From Treponema sp. (GTDB lineage: Bacteria > Spirochaetota > Spirochaetia > Treponematales > Treponemataceae): a stretch of 46,274 nucleotides of DNA. The stretch spans positions 1 to 46,274 of the forward strand of contig JAEENG010000039.1 in NCBI GenBank assembly GCA_016283615.1, given 5' to 3'. A model generated the notes under the pieces. That model saw only the letters and a list, made by a program, of their open reading frames with translations, had not been told where the DNA came from and searched no databases. The translations under genes were made by a program, and so were the position numbers. Of this stretch, positions 1-8,357 are shown in pieces; positions within the stretch are counted from its first letter, which is position 1, and the number at the start of each line of letters is the position of its first letter.

Positions 1-1
1 C

Positions 2-814
2 CACGTTGACCGTTCGATTCTCGGTCCGGAAGCCTTTGTAAAAACCAATGTTATGGGAACTTTTACCCTTCTTGATGTTGCACGCAGCTTCTGGAAAAAC
101 GCTGACGGTTCAATCAGGGACGATGTTTTGTTCCACCACATTTCTACTGACGAAGTTTACGGTTCCCTCGGTCCCACAGGATACTTTACTGAAACTACTC
201 CTTACGACCCGCGCTCTCCATATTCATCAAGCAAGGCAAGTTCTGACCACCTGGTTATGGCTTACTTCCACACCTATGGACTTCCAATAACTCTTTCAAA
301 CTGTACCAATAACTATGGTCCGTACCAGTTCCCTGAAAAACTTCTGCCTCTGATGATCAGTAACATCCGGGACGGCAAAAAACTTCCTGTTTACGGCAAG
401 GGCGACAATATCCGTGACTGGATTTATGTTGAAGACCACAACCGCGCCGTATGGCTCATCGTTAAAAAGGGTGTTACCGGTCAAAAATACAATATCGGCG
501 GCGAAAACGAATGGCAAAATATTAAACTTCTTCATAAAGTAATTGAATTAACTGCTTCTAAAATCAACAAAAGCGTTGACGATGTTGAAAAAACAATCAC
601 ATACGTTAATGACCGTCCGGGGCACGACAAGCGTTACGCCATCGACTGTTCAAAAATCAAAAAGGAACTGGGCTGGCAGCGCAAAATGACCTTTGAACAG
701 GGCCTTGAAGCAACCGTTAACTGGTATCTGACCAATAACGAATGGGTTGACCACATTTTGAGAGGCGACTATAAAAACTGGATTTCTAAAAATTATACGG
801 AACAGGGGCGATAA
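2..814 (+). CDS. rfbB: dTDP-glucose 4,6-dehydratase (partial, 5' end cut by window)
   Basis: Converts dTDP-glucose to dTDP-4-keto-6-deoxyglucose, the second step of dTDP-L-rhamnose synthesis in the cytoplasm. The open frame runs from base 2 without a start, so the N-terminal Rossmann NAD-binding part lies upstream of the window. The 270 residues present begin HVDRSILGPEAF, the characteristic segment after the nucleotide-binding region. They include STDEVYG (about residue 48 of the fragment) and the extended-SDR catalytic pair Tyr74/Lys78 in YSSSK, then NNYGPYQFPEKL and NIRDWIYVEDH, all RmlB signatures. The stop is followed 3 nt later by rfbA, so the two are co-transcribed and probably translationally coupled. 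Identification is secure; only the true start is unknown. Confidence 0.95.
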   Translation, partial: HVDRSILGPEAFVKTNVMGTFTLLDVARSFWKNADGSIRDDVLFHHISTDEVYGSLGPTGYFTETTPYDPRSPYSSSKASSDHLVMAYFHTYGLPITLSNCTNNYGPYQFPEKLLPLMISNIRDGKKLPVYGKGDNIRDWIYVEDHNRAVWLIVKKGVTGQKYNIGGENEWQNIKLLHKVIELTASKINKSVDDVEKTITYVNDRPGHDKRYAIDCSKIKKELGWQRKMTFEQGLEATVNWYLTNNEWVDHILRGDYKNWISKNYTEQGR

Positions 815-817
815 AAA

Positions 818-1690
818 ATGAAAGGAATTATTTTAGCCGGGGGATCCGGAACCCGTTTATATCCAATCACAAAGGCTGTTTCAAAGCAGATTCTGCCGTT
901 GTACGACAAGCCGATGATTTATTATCCTCTGAGCGTTCTGATGCTTGCAGGAATCCGTGAAGTTCTTATTATCAGCACTCCCCGGGACCTTCCTGTGTTC
1001 AAAGAACTTTTTGGCGACGGAAAATGGCTCGGTATGTCTTTTGAATACAAGGTTCAGGATAAGCCCCGCGGTCTTGCCGATGCTTTTATCGTTGGTAAGG
1101 AATTTATCGGTAATGACGACGTTGCACTTGTTCTTGGCGACAATATTTTTTACGGCCAGAGCTTTACCCAGACTTTAAGGCGTGCCCGTTCAACCGTAGA
1201 AAAAGACAGAAAGAGCGTAATTTTCGGCTACTTCGTAAAGGATCCCACAGCCTACGGTGTTGTTGAATTTGACAAGAGCGGCAAAGTTCTCGGTATCGAA
1301 GAAAAACCTTCTGCTCCTAAATCAAATTATGCGGTTCCGGGGCTTTACTTTTATACAAACGAGGTTGTAAAAATTGCCGCTGACGTTAAACCAAGTGCCC
1401 GGGGCGAAATTGAAATTACTTCCATAAATAACGAATACCTTAATCAGGGTAACCTTAATGTGGAACTTCTGGGCCGGGGTATGGCATGGCTTGATACCGG
1501 AACTTACGACGGTCTGCTGGAAGCTTCCAACTTTATTGCAACGATCCAGAAACGTCAGGGAATGTATGTAAGCTGTATCGAAGAAATTGCATTCCGTAAC
1601 GGCTGGCTTTCAAAAGACCAGATGCTTGAACTTGCAAAAGGCTACAAGACTGATTACGGCCGCTATCTTGAATACATCGCGGAAAATTAG
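818..1690 (+). CDS. rfbA: Glucose-1-phosphate thymidylyltransferase
   Basis: Forms dTDP-glucose from dTTP and glucose-1-phosphate, the first committed step of dTDP-rhamnose synthesis. The 290-residue length is normal for RmlA. The nucleotidyltransferase signature [11 protein letters not shown] is at residues 8-18, followed by [25 protein letters not shown] near residue 110, GVVEFD and EEKP near 165, and a TGTYD motif late in the fold. The ATG follows the rfbB stop by 3 nt and is preceded by a GGGGCGATAAAAA ribosome-binding stretch inside rfbB. It sits between rfbB and rfbC, so the order is B-A-C-D. Confidence 0.97.
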   Translation: MKGIILAGGSGTRLYPITKAVSKQILPLYDKPMIYYPLSVLMLAGIREVLIISTPRDLPVFKELFGDGKWLGMSFEYKVQDKPRGLADAFIVGKEFIGNDDVALVLGDNIFYGQSFTQTLRRARSTVEKDRKSVIFGYFVKDPTAYGVVEFDKSGKVLGIEEKPSAPKSNYAVPGLYFYTNEVVKIAADVKPSARGEIEITSINNEYLNQGNLNVELLGRGMAWLDTGTYDGLLEASNFIATIQKRQGMYVSCIEEIAFRNGWLSKDQMLELAKGYKTDYGRYLEYIAEN

Positions 1691-1703
1691 TTGGAGTATA
1701 AAA

Positions 1704-2330
1704 ATGGCTTTTGAATTTAACAAATGTTTTGCTAAAGACGGTTCAGAAATCGAAGGTTTGTGCGAAATTCAACCAAAAATTTTCGGCGACAACCGGGGTT
1801 ACTTTCTGGAAACTTACAGCGAACGTGATTTTTTTGCCGCAGGCCTTACCGAAAAATTTGTTCAGGATAATCAGAGTAAGTCAAGCAAAGGCGTTTTGAG
1901 GGGGCTTCACTTTCAGACTAAGCACCCTCAGGGAAAGCTTGTTCGGGCATTGCAGGGCCGTGTTTATGATGTTGCCGTTGACCTTCGCCACGGAAGCAGA
2001 ACTTTTGGTAAATACTATGGAATTATTCTCGACGCTGAAAAGCAGAATCAGTTTTATATTCCACGGGGGTTTGCCCATGGTTTTTATGTTCTGACTGAAG
2101 AAGCGGTTTTTGCCTACAAATGCACCGACTTTTATGATCCCAGCGGCGAGGGCGGCCTTATGTGGAACGACCCGACTATAGGAATCGACTGGAAGGCTGT
2201 TGCTTCTGACATAAAAGAACCTAATCTATCAGAAAAAGATACAAAACATCCTTCTTTTGACATTAACGGCAAGTATTTTGACAAGTCCGGCAAATGGATT
2301 GGTCCGGATGCTAATGCCGCCAAAGCGTAG
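1704..2330 (+). CDS. rfbC: dTDP-4-dehydrorhamnose 3,5-epimerase
   Basis: Epimerises dTDP-4-keto-6-deoxyglucose at C3 and C5 (third rhamnose step). The frame is open further upstream inside rfbA, but the ATG at 1704 is chosen because TTGGAG lies just before it and the product then begins at the family's normal N-terminus (208 residues). Cupin-type RmlC motifs are visible: FGDNRGYFLETY at 27-38, RGLHFQ with the catalytic His69, the AVDLR strand near 91, and YKCTDFY with the likely catalytic Tyr138. The gap to rfbA is 13 nt and to rfbD 15 nt, within one operon. Confidence 0.95.
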   Translation: MAFEFNKCFAKDGSEIEGLCEIQPKIFGDNRGYFLETYSERDFFAAGLTEKFVQDNQSKSSKGVLRGLHFQTKHPQGKLVRALQGRVYDVAVDLRHGSRTFGKYYGIILDAEKQNQFYIPRGFAHGFYVLTEEAVFAYKCTDFYDPSGEGGLMWNDPTIGIDWKAVASDIKEPNLSEKDTKHPSFDINGKYFDKSGKWIGPDANAAKA

Positions 2331-2345
2331 TGTTGTGGAGATGAT

Positions 2346-3221
2346 ATGATCTGGTTAATCGGCTGCAAAGGAATGCTTGGTTCAGAAGTTGCTGAACTTC
2401 TGGAAAAAAACAATATTGAATTTACAGGCACTGACAGACAGGTTGATATTACAGACCTGAGCGCACTGGAAGACTTTGTAAAAGGAAAGGACATTTCTTA
2501 CATCGTAAACTGTGCCGCATACACTGCAGTAGATCTTGCAGAAAGCAATGAAGAAGCAGCCCTTGCACTAAACGCGGCAGGCCCAAAAAATATTGCAATT
2601 ACTGCTAAAAAAATCGGCGCAAAAGTGATTCATATTTCCACCGATTATGTTTTTGACGGAACTTCGGCACGGCCGCTCAAAGAAGACGACCCGATTGCTC
2701 CTATCGGAGTATATGGTTCAACCAAGGCCAGAGGCGAAGCAGAACTTGCGGCAAACACTGACGAATATTACATTCTCAGGACTGCGTGGCTTTACGGTAA
2801 GGCAGGCAAAAACTTTGTGTTTACGATGATAAAGCTGATGCAGAGTCACGATTCAATCAAAGTTGTAAGCGACCAGTGGGGAACTCCTACCTGGACAAAT
2901 ACTCTTGCAAACGTAATCATTTCGATAATTCAAAAAGAAAACGTTCCATACGGAATCTATCACTGTACCGACCTTGGAAAAATCACCTGGTACGACTTTG
3001 CGGTCGAAATTCAAAAACAGGCCGTTGCAGCCGGACTTTTAACCAAAAATAACTGCGTGGTAAATCCATGTACCACAGCCGATTACCCGACTCCCGCAAA
3101 GCGCCCGGCTTATTCAGTGCTGGACAAGACAAAAATTCAATCCGCTCTTGGAATCAAACTTCCTGCCTGGGAAGAGAGCCTTAAAAAGTTTCTTTCGGAA
3201 GCAGGTGAGTCTGCCCTGTAG
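2346..3221 (+). CDS. rfbD: dTDP-4-dehydrorhamnose reductase
   Basis: NAD(P)H-dependent last step yielding dTDP-L-rhamnose for cell-surface polysaccharide. The 291-residue SDR protein starts with a Rossmann loop GCKGMLGSEV (residues 6-15). It has VNCAAYTAVDLAE, STDYVFDG, and the YGSTKARGE motif carrying the catalytic Tyr-x-x-x-Lys, all standard RmlD features. The ATG is preceded by TGTGGAGATGAT, giving a good Shine-Dalgarno. It is the last gene of rfbBACD and is followed directly by a hairpin that begins at its own stop codon. Confidence 0.96.
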   Translation: MIWLIGCKGMLGSEVAELLEKNNIEFTGTDRQVDITDLSALEDFVKGKDISYIVNCAAYTAVDLAESNEEAALALNAAGPKNIAITAKKIGAKVIHISTDYVFDGTSARPLKEDDPIAPIGVYGSTKARGEAELAANTDEYYILRTAWLYGKAGKNFVFTMIKLMQSHDSIKVVSDQWGTPTWTNTLANVIISIIQKENVPYGIYHCTDLGKITWYDFAVEIQKQAVAAGLLTKNNCVVNPCTTADYPTPAKRPAYSVLDKTKIQSALGIKLPAWEESLKKFLSEAGESAL

Positions 3222-3241
3222 CCGATGCTAAAAATCGGCTA
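3219..3241 (+). terminator. Hairpin at the end of the rfb operon
   Basis: An 8-bp perfect stem, TAGCCGAT against ATCGGCTA, with a 7-nt loop begins at the rfbD stop codon. It is followed by TAGATTTAT, only a weak T-tract, so it may be a weak terminator or a 3'-end stabiliser. Confidence 0.5.
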
Positions 3242-3324
3242 TAGATTTATCGGATTAAATATTGAATCAGAGTGTTTATATGGCGACGCAGGTTTAGGAT
3301 AATTAAGGGATGTTTTTCAGCGTG

Positions 3325-3344
3325 TCAGGCGACGCCTGAGTTTT
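3325..3344 (+). other. Short hairpin in the spacer before the zinc-ribbon gene
   Basis: TCAGGC-GAC-GCCTGA is followed by GTTTT. The rest of the 180-nt spacer (3222-3401) is A/T-rich, and a GAAGGAGG ribosome-binding site precedes the next ATG. No other gene is seen in it. Confidence 0.35.
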
Positions 3345-3401
3345 ATGAGGGGTAGTTTTTAAACATTTTTCGTGGAATAATATTATCTGAAGGAGGTTTT
3401 T

Positions 3402-3824
3402 ATGATTGAATGGTTAAGGAACAAGTTTGCTTCGGCAGTTGCTGTCTTTTTTATACTGGCTGTGATTGTTTGTACTATTACTGGTGGAATTTCCGGGTAT
3501 ACAATCGGGTCAGAAAATAATCACGAAGGAATCGGCTTTCTTATTGGTTTAGTAATTGGCCTTTTTTTGGGAATCATCAGTGGTATATTGTCGTTTGGAT
3601 TTCTTGCCACAGTAATTCATATATCCGAAACTTGTGATGGTATGGTAACCAGGTTAGACAGACTGTATTCTTCACAAAATAATTTTGCACAGAATGTTTC
3701 CGCAGCTGTTTCAAATGAACAAAAGTCAACTGATAATTCAAGTTCATCAAAAGTTTGGGTTTGTTCAAAATGTGGCGAATCAAATCCTTCAGGAACTATG
3801 TTTTGTCGAAAATGCGGAAAGTAA
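3402..3824 (+). CDS. Small membrane protein with C-terminal zinc ribbon
   Basis: No function is recognised. The 140-residue protein has two predicted membrane segments (about 11-33 and 43-72), the second very rich in Gly, Ile and Leu. A polar linker follows, with a Ser/Asn-rich stretch near 104-116, and then a C-terminal zinc ribbon with Cys121/Cys124 and Cys135/Cys138 (WVCSKCGESNP...FCRKCGK). This ribbon type is common as an appendage on bacterial membrane proteins. A strong GAAGGAGG site precedes the ATG. It stands alone between two terminators. Confidence 0.8.
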   Translation: MIEWLRNKFASAVAVFFILAVIVCTITGGISGYTIGSENNHEGIGFLIGLVIGLFLGIISGILSFGFLATVIHISETCDGMVTRLDRLYSSQNNFAQNVSAAVSNEQKSTDNSSSSKVWVCSKCGESNPSGTMFCRKCGK

Positions 3825-3837
3825 ACTGAGTTGAGAT

Positions 3838-3868
3838 TGACGGCGGGCTCAAGCCCGTCATTTTTTTT
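3838..3868 (+). terminator. Intrinsic terminator after the zinc-ribbon gene
   Basis: TGACGG pairs with CCGTCA around an inner GCT/AGC helix and is followed by eight T residues. The T-tract runs directly into the -35 element (TTGACA, 3867-3872) of the next promoter. Confidence 0.8.
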
Positions 3869-3895
3869 GACAATGTGTATCAATTATGGTACAGT
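3867..3895 (+). promoter_or_regulatory. Sigma-70-type promoter of the toxin-antitoxin pair
   Basis: TTGACA (3867-3872), a 17-nt spacer, then TACAGT (3890-3895). The predicted start of transcription falls at about 3902, which is the A of the toxin ATG. No Shine-Dalgarno sequence is present, which suggests a leaderless mRNA. Confidence 0.6.
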
Positions 3896-3901
3896 ATTAG
3901 T

Positions 3902-4258
3902 ATGGAAATCGAAAAGAAACTGCAAGTAGAATTTTTCAAAACAGAACAAAACAACGAGCCTGTAAGAGATTTCCTAAAGTCATTGTCACCAGAAGATAAA
4001 AAATCTGTTGGTGCTGATATTATGGCGGTTGAAATGTTGTGGCCGATAGGTTACCCAACGGTCAGAAAACTTGATACTGATTTATGGGAAGTCAGGTCTA
4101 GTATTTCTGACAAAAGAATCTGTCGTGTATTGTTTACGATAAGCGGTAAAAGAATGATATTGCTTCATGCTTTTATAAAAAAGACGCAGAAAACTCCAAA
4201 AGATGATATGGAGTTAGGAAAGAAAAGAAAATCCCTGGTATTAGGAGGTCAAAAATGA
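3902..4258 (+). CDS. HigB/RelE-type toxin (Gp49-like family)
   Basis: Probable mRNA-interferase toxin of a type II toxin-antitoxin pair. The 118-residue product has the Gp49/HigB layout: a charged N-terminus, PVRDFLKSLSPEDKK, KLDTDLWEVRSS, the RVLFTISGKRMILLHAFIKKT core strands, and a basic tail. Start choice: ATG at 3902 fits the family N-terminus, although the frame stays open a little upstream. The first codon coincides with the predicted transcription start and there is no ribosome-binding site. The toxin comes first and overlaps the antitoxin by 4 nt (ATGA), the order typical of HigBA. The precise family is assigned from motifs only. Confidence 0.82.
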   Translation: MEIEKKLQVEFFKTEQNNEPVRDFLKSLSPEDKKSVGADIMAVEMLWPIGYPTVRKLDTDLWEVRSSISDKRICRVLFTISGKRMILLHAFIKKTQKTPKDDMELGKKRKSLVLGGQK

Positions 4259-4536
4259 ATAAAGATTATGTAGGAAGTTCTTTTGATGATTTTCTCGAAG
4301 AAGAAGGTATTGCTGAAGAAGTAAAAAACGAAGCTATCAAACGCTTAATTTCATATAACTTGCTTGAAGAAATGCAGAAACAGAATATAAATAAAACTGA
4401 GATGGCAAAAAAAATGTCCACTTCCCGTGCCGCATTGGACAGGCTTTTAAATCCATACAACGATTCTGTAACTCTTGCAACATTGACTAAAGCGGCTAAT
4501 GTTCTTGGTAAAAAATTAATTTTACAGTTGAGATAG
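4255..4536 (+). CDS. XRE-family HTH antitoxin (HigA-like)
   Basis: Antitoxin and likely autorepressor paired with the upstream toxin. The 93 residues carry an acidic N-terminal region (residues 10-25) and a helix-turn-helix at about 45-66 (NKTEMAKKMSTSRAALDRLL), followed by SVTLATLTKAANVLGKKL, the usual third and fourth helices of XRE domains. A strong TTAGGAGGTC site lies inside the toxin gene just before the overlapping ATG. Its good translation signal contrasts with the toxin's lack of one, which would favour antitoxin excess. Confidence 0.85.
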   Translation: MNKDYVGSSFDDFLEEEGIAEEVKNEAIKRLISYNLLEEMQKQNINKTEMAKKMSTSRAALDRLLNPYNDSVTLATLTKAANVLGKKLILQLR

Positions 4537-4602
4537 GCAAAACTGCGGTTTCGTGCATCCTTCACAACCGCTGCCGCAGAGTTTTTACAGGAGACAAAAC
4601 AA

Positions 4603-4680
4603 ATGAAACTTTTAATCGTAATCGACATGCAGAATGATTTTATAGACGGCCCTTTCTGCCATGAAGCTCTGTCAGATTAA
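4603..4680 (+). pseudogene. N-terminal remnant of a nicotinamidase/isochorismatase-type hydrolase
   Basis: A 25-codon frame preceded by a good ACAGGAGAC ribosome-binding site begins MKLLIVIDMQNDFIDG. This is the first strand and metal/catalytic-Asp motif of the cysteine-hydrolase family that includes PncA. The rest of the gene (normally about 170-200 codons) is missing: the frame ends 10 codons after the motif, and the DUF523 gene starts 19 nt later. I read this as a deletion remnant with intact expression signals; a small functional peptide cannot be excluded. Confidence 0.65.
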
Positions 4681-4699
4681 CGTGACCGGGGAATAAACT

Positions 4700-5143
4700 T
4701 TGAAAGTAATTGTCAGTGCCTGCCTTGCCGGGGATAACTGCAAATACAGCGGCGGCAACAATTTTAATCAGAAGATGATGGATTTTCTCAAAAATCACGA
4801 GATGATAAAAGTCTGCCCGGAAGTTTTGGGCGGCCTTCCGACACCGCGGCCTTCTGCAGAAATTGTAAACGGCAGGGTTATGAACACTCAGGGAGCGGAC
4901 ATTACCAGGGAATTCGAACTGGGTGCGCAAAAAGCTTTTGAAATTGTCCAGAAAGAAAATCACGATCTGATAATTCTCCAGAGCAGAAGTCCTTCCTGCG
5001 GAACCAGGCAGATTTATGACGGAACTTTTTCCGGCCGCAAAATCCCTGGCCACGGGCTTTTTGCAGCTCTTTGCATTAAGGCCGGTTACAGGGTTCTTGA
5101 TATTGAAGAAATGGCCGACGCTAACCTTACAAATGATATATAG
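4700..5143 (+). CDS. DUF523 family protein
   Basis: Protein of unknown function in the DUF523 (YbbK-like) family. The 147-residue length is typical. Conserved cysteines are Cys8 in SACLAG, Cys14, Cys39 in KVCPE and Cys100 in SPSCG, together with LGGLPTPRPSAE and LQSRSPSCGTRQIYDGTF. These Cys pairs suggest metal or cluster binding, but no activity is established. The start is a TTG at 4700 preceded by GGGGA, since the next in-frame ATG would remove the conserved N-terminus. It lies immediately after the hydrolase remnant, so the original upstream partner has probably been deleted. Confidence 0.85.
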   Translation: MKVIVSACLAGDNCKYSGGNNFNQKMMDFLKNHEMIKVCPEVLGGLPTPRPSAEIVNGRVMNTQGADITREFELGAQKAFEIVQKENHDLIILQSRSPSCGTRQIYDGTFSGRKIPGHGLFAALCIKAGYRVLDIEEMADANLTNDI

Positions 5144-5182
5144 GAGCTTTTTCCCGCTTTCCGAGCTTCCGCTGACGCTTCA

Positions 5183-5204
5183 TTACCTGCCATACGGCAG
5201 GTAA
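5183..5204. other. Stem-loop between the DUF523 gene and the lipoprotein gene
   Basis: TTACCTGCC pairs with GGCAGGTAA across an ATAC tetraloop (9 bp, perfect). It sits in an 81-nt convergent spacer that also contains CTTCCGCTGACGCTTC and GGGGCTATTTTTT. It could act as a bidirectional terminator or be one copy of a dispersed intergenic repeat; no second copy is in this window. Confidence 0.5.
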
Positions 5205-5224
5205 CTTCGGCTCTCCAATCGGGG

Positions 5225-8143
5225 CTATTTTTTATGCACGGAGCTTATGTCGCTTGTTCCGTCGGCAAACCAGGCAATTATCGTATAATGGTCACCTTGA
5301 GGAATTTTGCTTAAATCAGGCTCATAAGTATTGAGTACCTGACCTGTTACATCCGGATCGATGACAGTTTCATCATAAAAGTCGCCAAAGCGTTCCCACT
5401 TGGTTACATCACTTCCATAATCAGCACAGGCACTTACAAGGTGAACAAAGGCAGGTTTATCATTAAGGATTACAGTTTTACTGCTCGTTTCGATGATTGC
5501 TTTAGAAAAACATTCAATTTCACTTTCAGAAAAAAGTTTATAGACTGGAGCAGAAAAAGCTTCGTTTTTTCTTTTTGAAGAAGTATAATACTCACCATTA
5601 TAAGAAGTACCAGTGGAACTTCCCTCTTCATATTCTGAATATGCATATAGAAATGTTTTAACAAATGCCGGCATCTTTTCTGTATATAAAACCTGCGATC
5701 CTGTACGTGTTGAAGAATTTATTTCGTTATGTGTATAGAGATTTCCGGCCAAAGTCCATTCATTGTTCTCCCAGTAGTACACAAGCAGTTCATAAGTGTT
5801 CTGACGTTCCATCTCCGAAGAATCCTGCAGTTTACATGTAACCAGTTTTTCTGAACCGTTTGGAGAAAACTTAGTGATTACAGGCGGAAGGACTGTTTCT
5901 ACATGAGCAATTCCTATAGTTTGTGTTAATTCGTTGTAGAAGAACTTGTCATGAATAACAATGGTAATAAGATAGTTTCCGTCTTCTTTTAAGTTTTTTA
6001 CAGGCACCGGAATAGAATAAACTGTATTTGAATCAGGAATTAAACTGATGTTAAAAGACGGCAGGCTAAGCACCTGGGCCTGGTCAAAAATTTCCAGTGT
6101 TCCCTTCCAGTTGGGGTTATAATCAGAATAAAGTATTGTGCAATTCACAGTGTCAGAAAAATTATTATCGTCTGCAATGCAAGAAATAGGAATCTGTTTT
6201 ATGTTTTTATTATTGAATGTGAGACTCCTGTAATTATCTTCATTATCTCTAATTTGAGGCGCTTTGTTATCTGTTTGAGTTTCCGTAATTTTATAGATAT
6301 CAGATTCCGCTATTTCACCATTTTTTTCCGCAATAACTTTAAGATAGTAAGGTTCAGCACTATAATTCAAGACAAAAGAATCTTCTTTGAAAAAGAGTTT
6401 CTCAGCAGTTTCCTGAAAAACACAGACTCTGTATGTTATTTCATCCGAGGAAATATTTTCAAAAAAAGAAGTATTATTTTTTGTTTCCTTTAATTCAACT
6501 CTATAAAGCCCGGAACCTAAACCTATAGAATTTACTTCTACTTTAAATGAAGGAACCGTTAAATCACTGCTTTCCGAAAAAGAAGAGTATGTAAGATTAT
6601 TTAAAACAGGACCACATAAACCGTCTAATTCAAAATATACAAAATCCTTATCAAGATAGGGAATACTTCCAGAGTTTACATAAATCGACAAAAAGCTACC
6701 CAAATTAGCATAACAACTTTCTTCACTCTGATATTCAATCAATGTACAAGATAAGCTTTTTGATAAGTCTGTATCATTAAAGGTTTGAGATAAAAAGTTA
6801 AGGGTTAAGTTACCGTCAGTTTCTTCCACATTAATCAATTCGGGACGTGGCGGTAAAAGTTTTTCTATGGTGCCAACTGCTCCTGCTTTATCTGTTACTT
6901 CCAGACGGACAATATTAAAAACTGTTTCGTCAATATCAGAAATAACTGCTCCAAAACAGTTCTCATAGACTTGCGGGTTAAAAGCATCGGTTGTTGATTT
7001 AAGGCTATCTTCGTCTGGCCCCCAGATGAGCCTGTATGTAAAATCTTCCGCTGCTGTTGTATAAAAAGCCCAGCTGTCTTCTACTGCTTCAGAATAATCT
7101 ACAAAAAATGTTTTATACTGATCGAGAGAGTCTTGTGAAAAATCAGGATCATTATAATTCGGATAAGCGTTTTTCAGAGTAATTTTTGAAACATCAACAA
7201 AGGTATCTTTTATAACATAAAAGCACACAGGGGTTTGGGATTCATTTCCTGCAGAATCTTTTACGTTAAATTCCAGTCTGAAAAGCCCGTCTGAAAGTTT
7301 TTTATAAAAGGAGTCTGTTCTAAATTTATACTCGCCTTCATATTCAAATATTCCTTCATTGGAATTACCGATTTTGGTCAGTTCAACAGTTTCTGTTCTG
7401 CTGGGTTCAATCTGCCCGAAAGTCAGCGAACCGTCAGAGCCTATCGCATCAGCAAAAAAATTTTCTTTGACGCATATTGTAACAGTTGAGCTGTCTTCTT
7501 CTTTTATTGACGCTTTTATATAAAGCGAACTGACATGCCGTGCCTGACATTCTTCTTCACTCCAAAGCCAGTTTAGGGAAGTATCAGTTAGTTCCTGATT
7601 ATCAATATAGATGCCGTTATCTATATCAGATTTATTACGTGCAATCTTTAATGCTGGAGTAGTGTCATTTGAATAAAACTGTGGTGCGACTGTGTCTGTT
7701 GTTAAATAACAGTCTGGGAGTATCATGAGGTTTTGCTTTATAAAGTTTACTGAGGCTGTGGTTTTATAAGTTTTTATTAGGCCGTTAGTTGATTCTGTTA
7801 CTTCACTGAGTGTTACAGCTTGCGAGGTATCTTCAATTTTTGAATCTTTATCAATTATTCTGAATCTATTAAAAGTATAGGAACTGCTTAATGTAAATTC
7901 TATATTGATTTTATCAGAGACTCTGTATAATTCTTCATTCGATGGTGTAATCTGCCCATGTTCATTTTTAAGCAATCCGACTTTAATGTAAAATTGTTCT
8001 GCTTTTGCATAAGTAATATCATTCTCTAACTTTTGTTTTATATTTCCACCATCGATAAAATTTTCACAGCTGGTGAGTATTATACATAATAACCCTCCCA
8101 GCAATAAATTTGAGAATTGTTTTTTAAGAGTGGTGTTTTTCAT
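5225..8143 (-). CDS. Large lipoprotein, treponemal type
   Basis: A 972-residue protein of unknown function with a lipoprotein signal peptide and lipobox LTSC (Cys26), so it is probably anchored on the cell envelope. After CENFIDG, the sequence is a long succession of polar, beta-rich stretches alternating Ser/Thr/Asn/Tyr-rich strands with acidic loops, consistent with stacked Ig-like domains. No enzyme motif was seen. A clear promoter (8225-8253) drives it as a single gene; the ATG follows GGAGCTGCC. Similar large lipoproteins starting with C-E-N-F are a recurrent treponemal feature. Adhesin or substrate-binding roles are only guesses. Confidence 0.75.
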   Translation of the reverse strand: MKNTTLKKQFSNLLLGGLLCIILTSCENFIDGGNIKQKLENDITYAKAEQFYIKVGLLKNEHGQITPSNEELYRVSDKINIEFTLSSSYTFNRFRIIDKDSKIEDTSQAVTLSEVTESTNGLIKTYKTTASVNFIKQNLMILPDCYLTTDTVAPQFYSNDTTPALKIARNKSDIDNGIYIDNQELTDTSLNWLWSEEECQARHVSSLYIKASIKEEDSSTVTICVKENFFADAIGSDGSLTFGQIEPSRTETVELTKIGNSNEGIFEYEGEYKFRTDSFYKKLSDGLFRLEFNVKDSAGNESQTPVCFYVIKDTFVDVSKITLKNAYPNYNDPDFSQDSLDQYKTFFVDYSEAVEDSWAFYTTAAEDFTYRLIWGPDEDSLKSTTDAFNPQVYENCFGAVISDIDETVFNIVRLEVTDKAGAVGTIEKLLPPRPELINVEETDGNLTLNFLSQTFNDTDLSKSLSCTLIEYQSEESCYANLGSFLSIYVNSGSIPYLDKDFVYFELDGLCGPVLNNLTYSSFSESSDLTVPSFKVEVNSIGLGSGLYRVELKETKNNTSFFENISSDEITYRVCVFQETAEKLFFKEDSFVLNYSAEPYYLKVIAEKNGEIAESDIYKITETQTDNKAPQIRDNEDNYRSLTFNNKNIKQIPISCIADDNNFSDTVNCTILYSDYNPNWKGTLEIFDQAQVLSLPSFNISLIPDSNTVYSIPVPVKNLKEDGNYLITIVIHDKFFYNELTQTIGIAHVETVLPPVITKFSPNGSEKLVTCKLQDSSEMERQNTYELLVYYWENNEWTLAGNLYTHNEINSSTRTGSQVLYTEKMPAFVKTFLYAYSEYEEGSSTGTSYNGEYYTSSKRKNEAFSAPVYKLFSESEIECFSKAIIETSSKTVILNDKPAFVHLVSACADYGSDVTKWERFGDFYDETVIDPDVTGQVLNTYEPDLSKIPQGDHYTIIAWFADGTSDISSVHKK

Positions 8144-8224
8144 GGCAGCTCCGAAATAAATAATCAGGTCATTTCTAAAAATCCATCTTACAGCGGTTAT
8201 TCAAAGATAACCAAAACTATGATT

Positions 8225-8253
8225 ATAATACCATGGATTTCTAGAATTGTCAT
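8225..8253 (-). promoter_or_regulatory. Promoter of the large lipoprotein gene
   Basis: Read on the minus strand: ATGACA (8253-8248), 17-nt spacer, TATTAT (8230-8225). The leader is about 75 nt. It is back to back with the riboswitch promoter. Confidence 0.55.
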
Positions 8254-8322
8254 TGAGTCTGAATCAAACACAGACAATTTTGTCAGCTTAGTAGAATTTC
8301 CGTGCGTAAGTTTTGATTCCTG

Positions 8323-8352
8323 TTGCCAAAACACTCCTTATTGTGTTAGCAT
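8323..8352 (+). promoter_or_regulatory. Promoter of the FMN riboswitch transcript
   Basis: TTGCCA (8323-8328), 18-nt spacer, TAGCAT (8347-8352). The predicted start near 8359 coincides with the first paired bases of the riboswitch, which supports the assignment. Confidence 0.5.
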
Positions 8353-8357
8353 AAGGA

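Noticed and set aside
5144..5224. Small RNA gene in the DUF523-lipoprotein spacer
   Set aside because: Only one clear stem is present and no promoter was recognised; an intergenic hairpin is the safer call.
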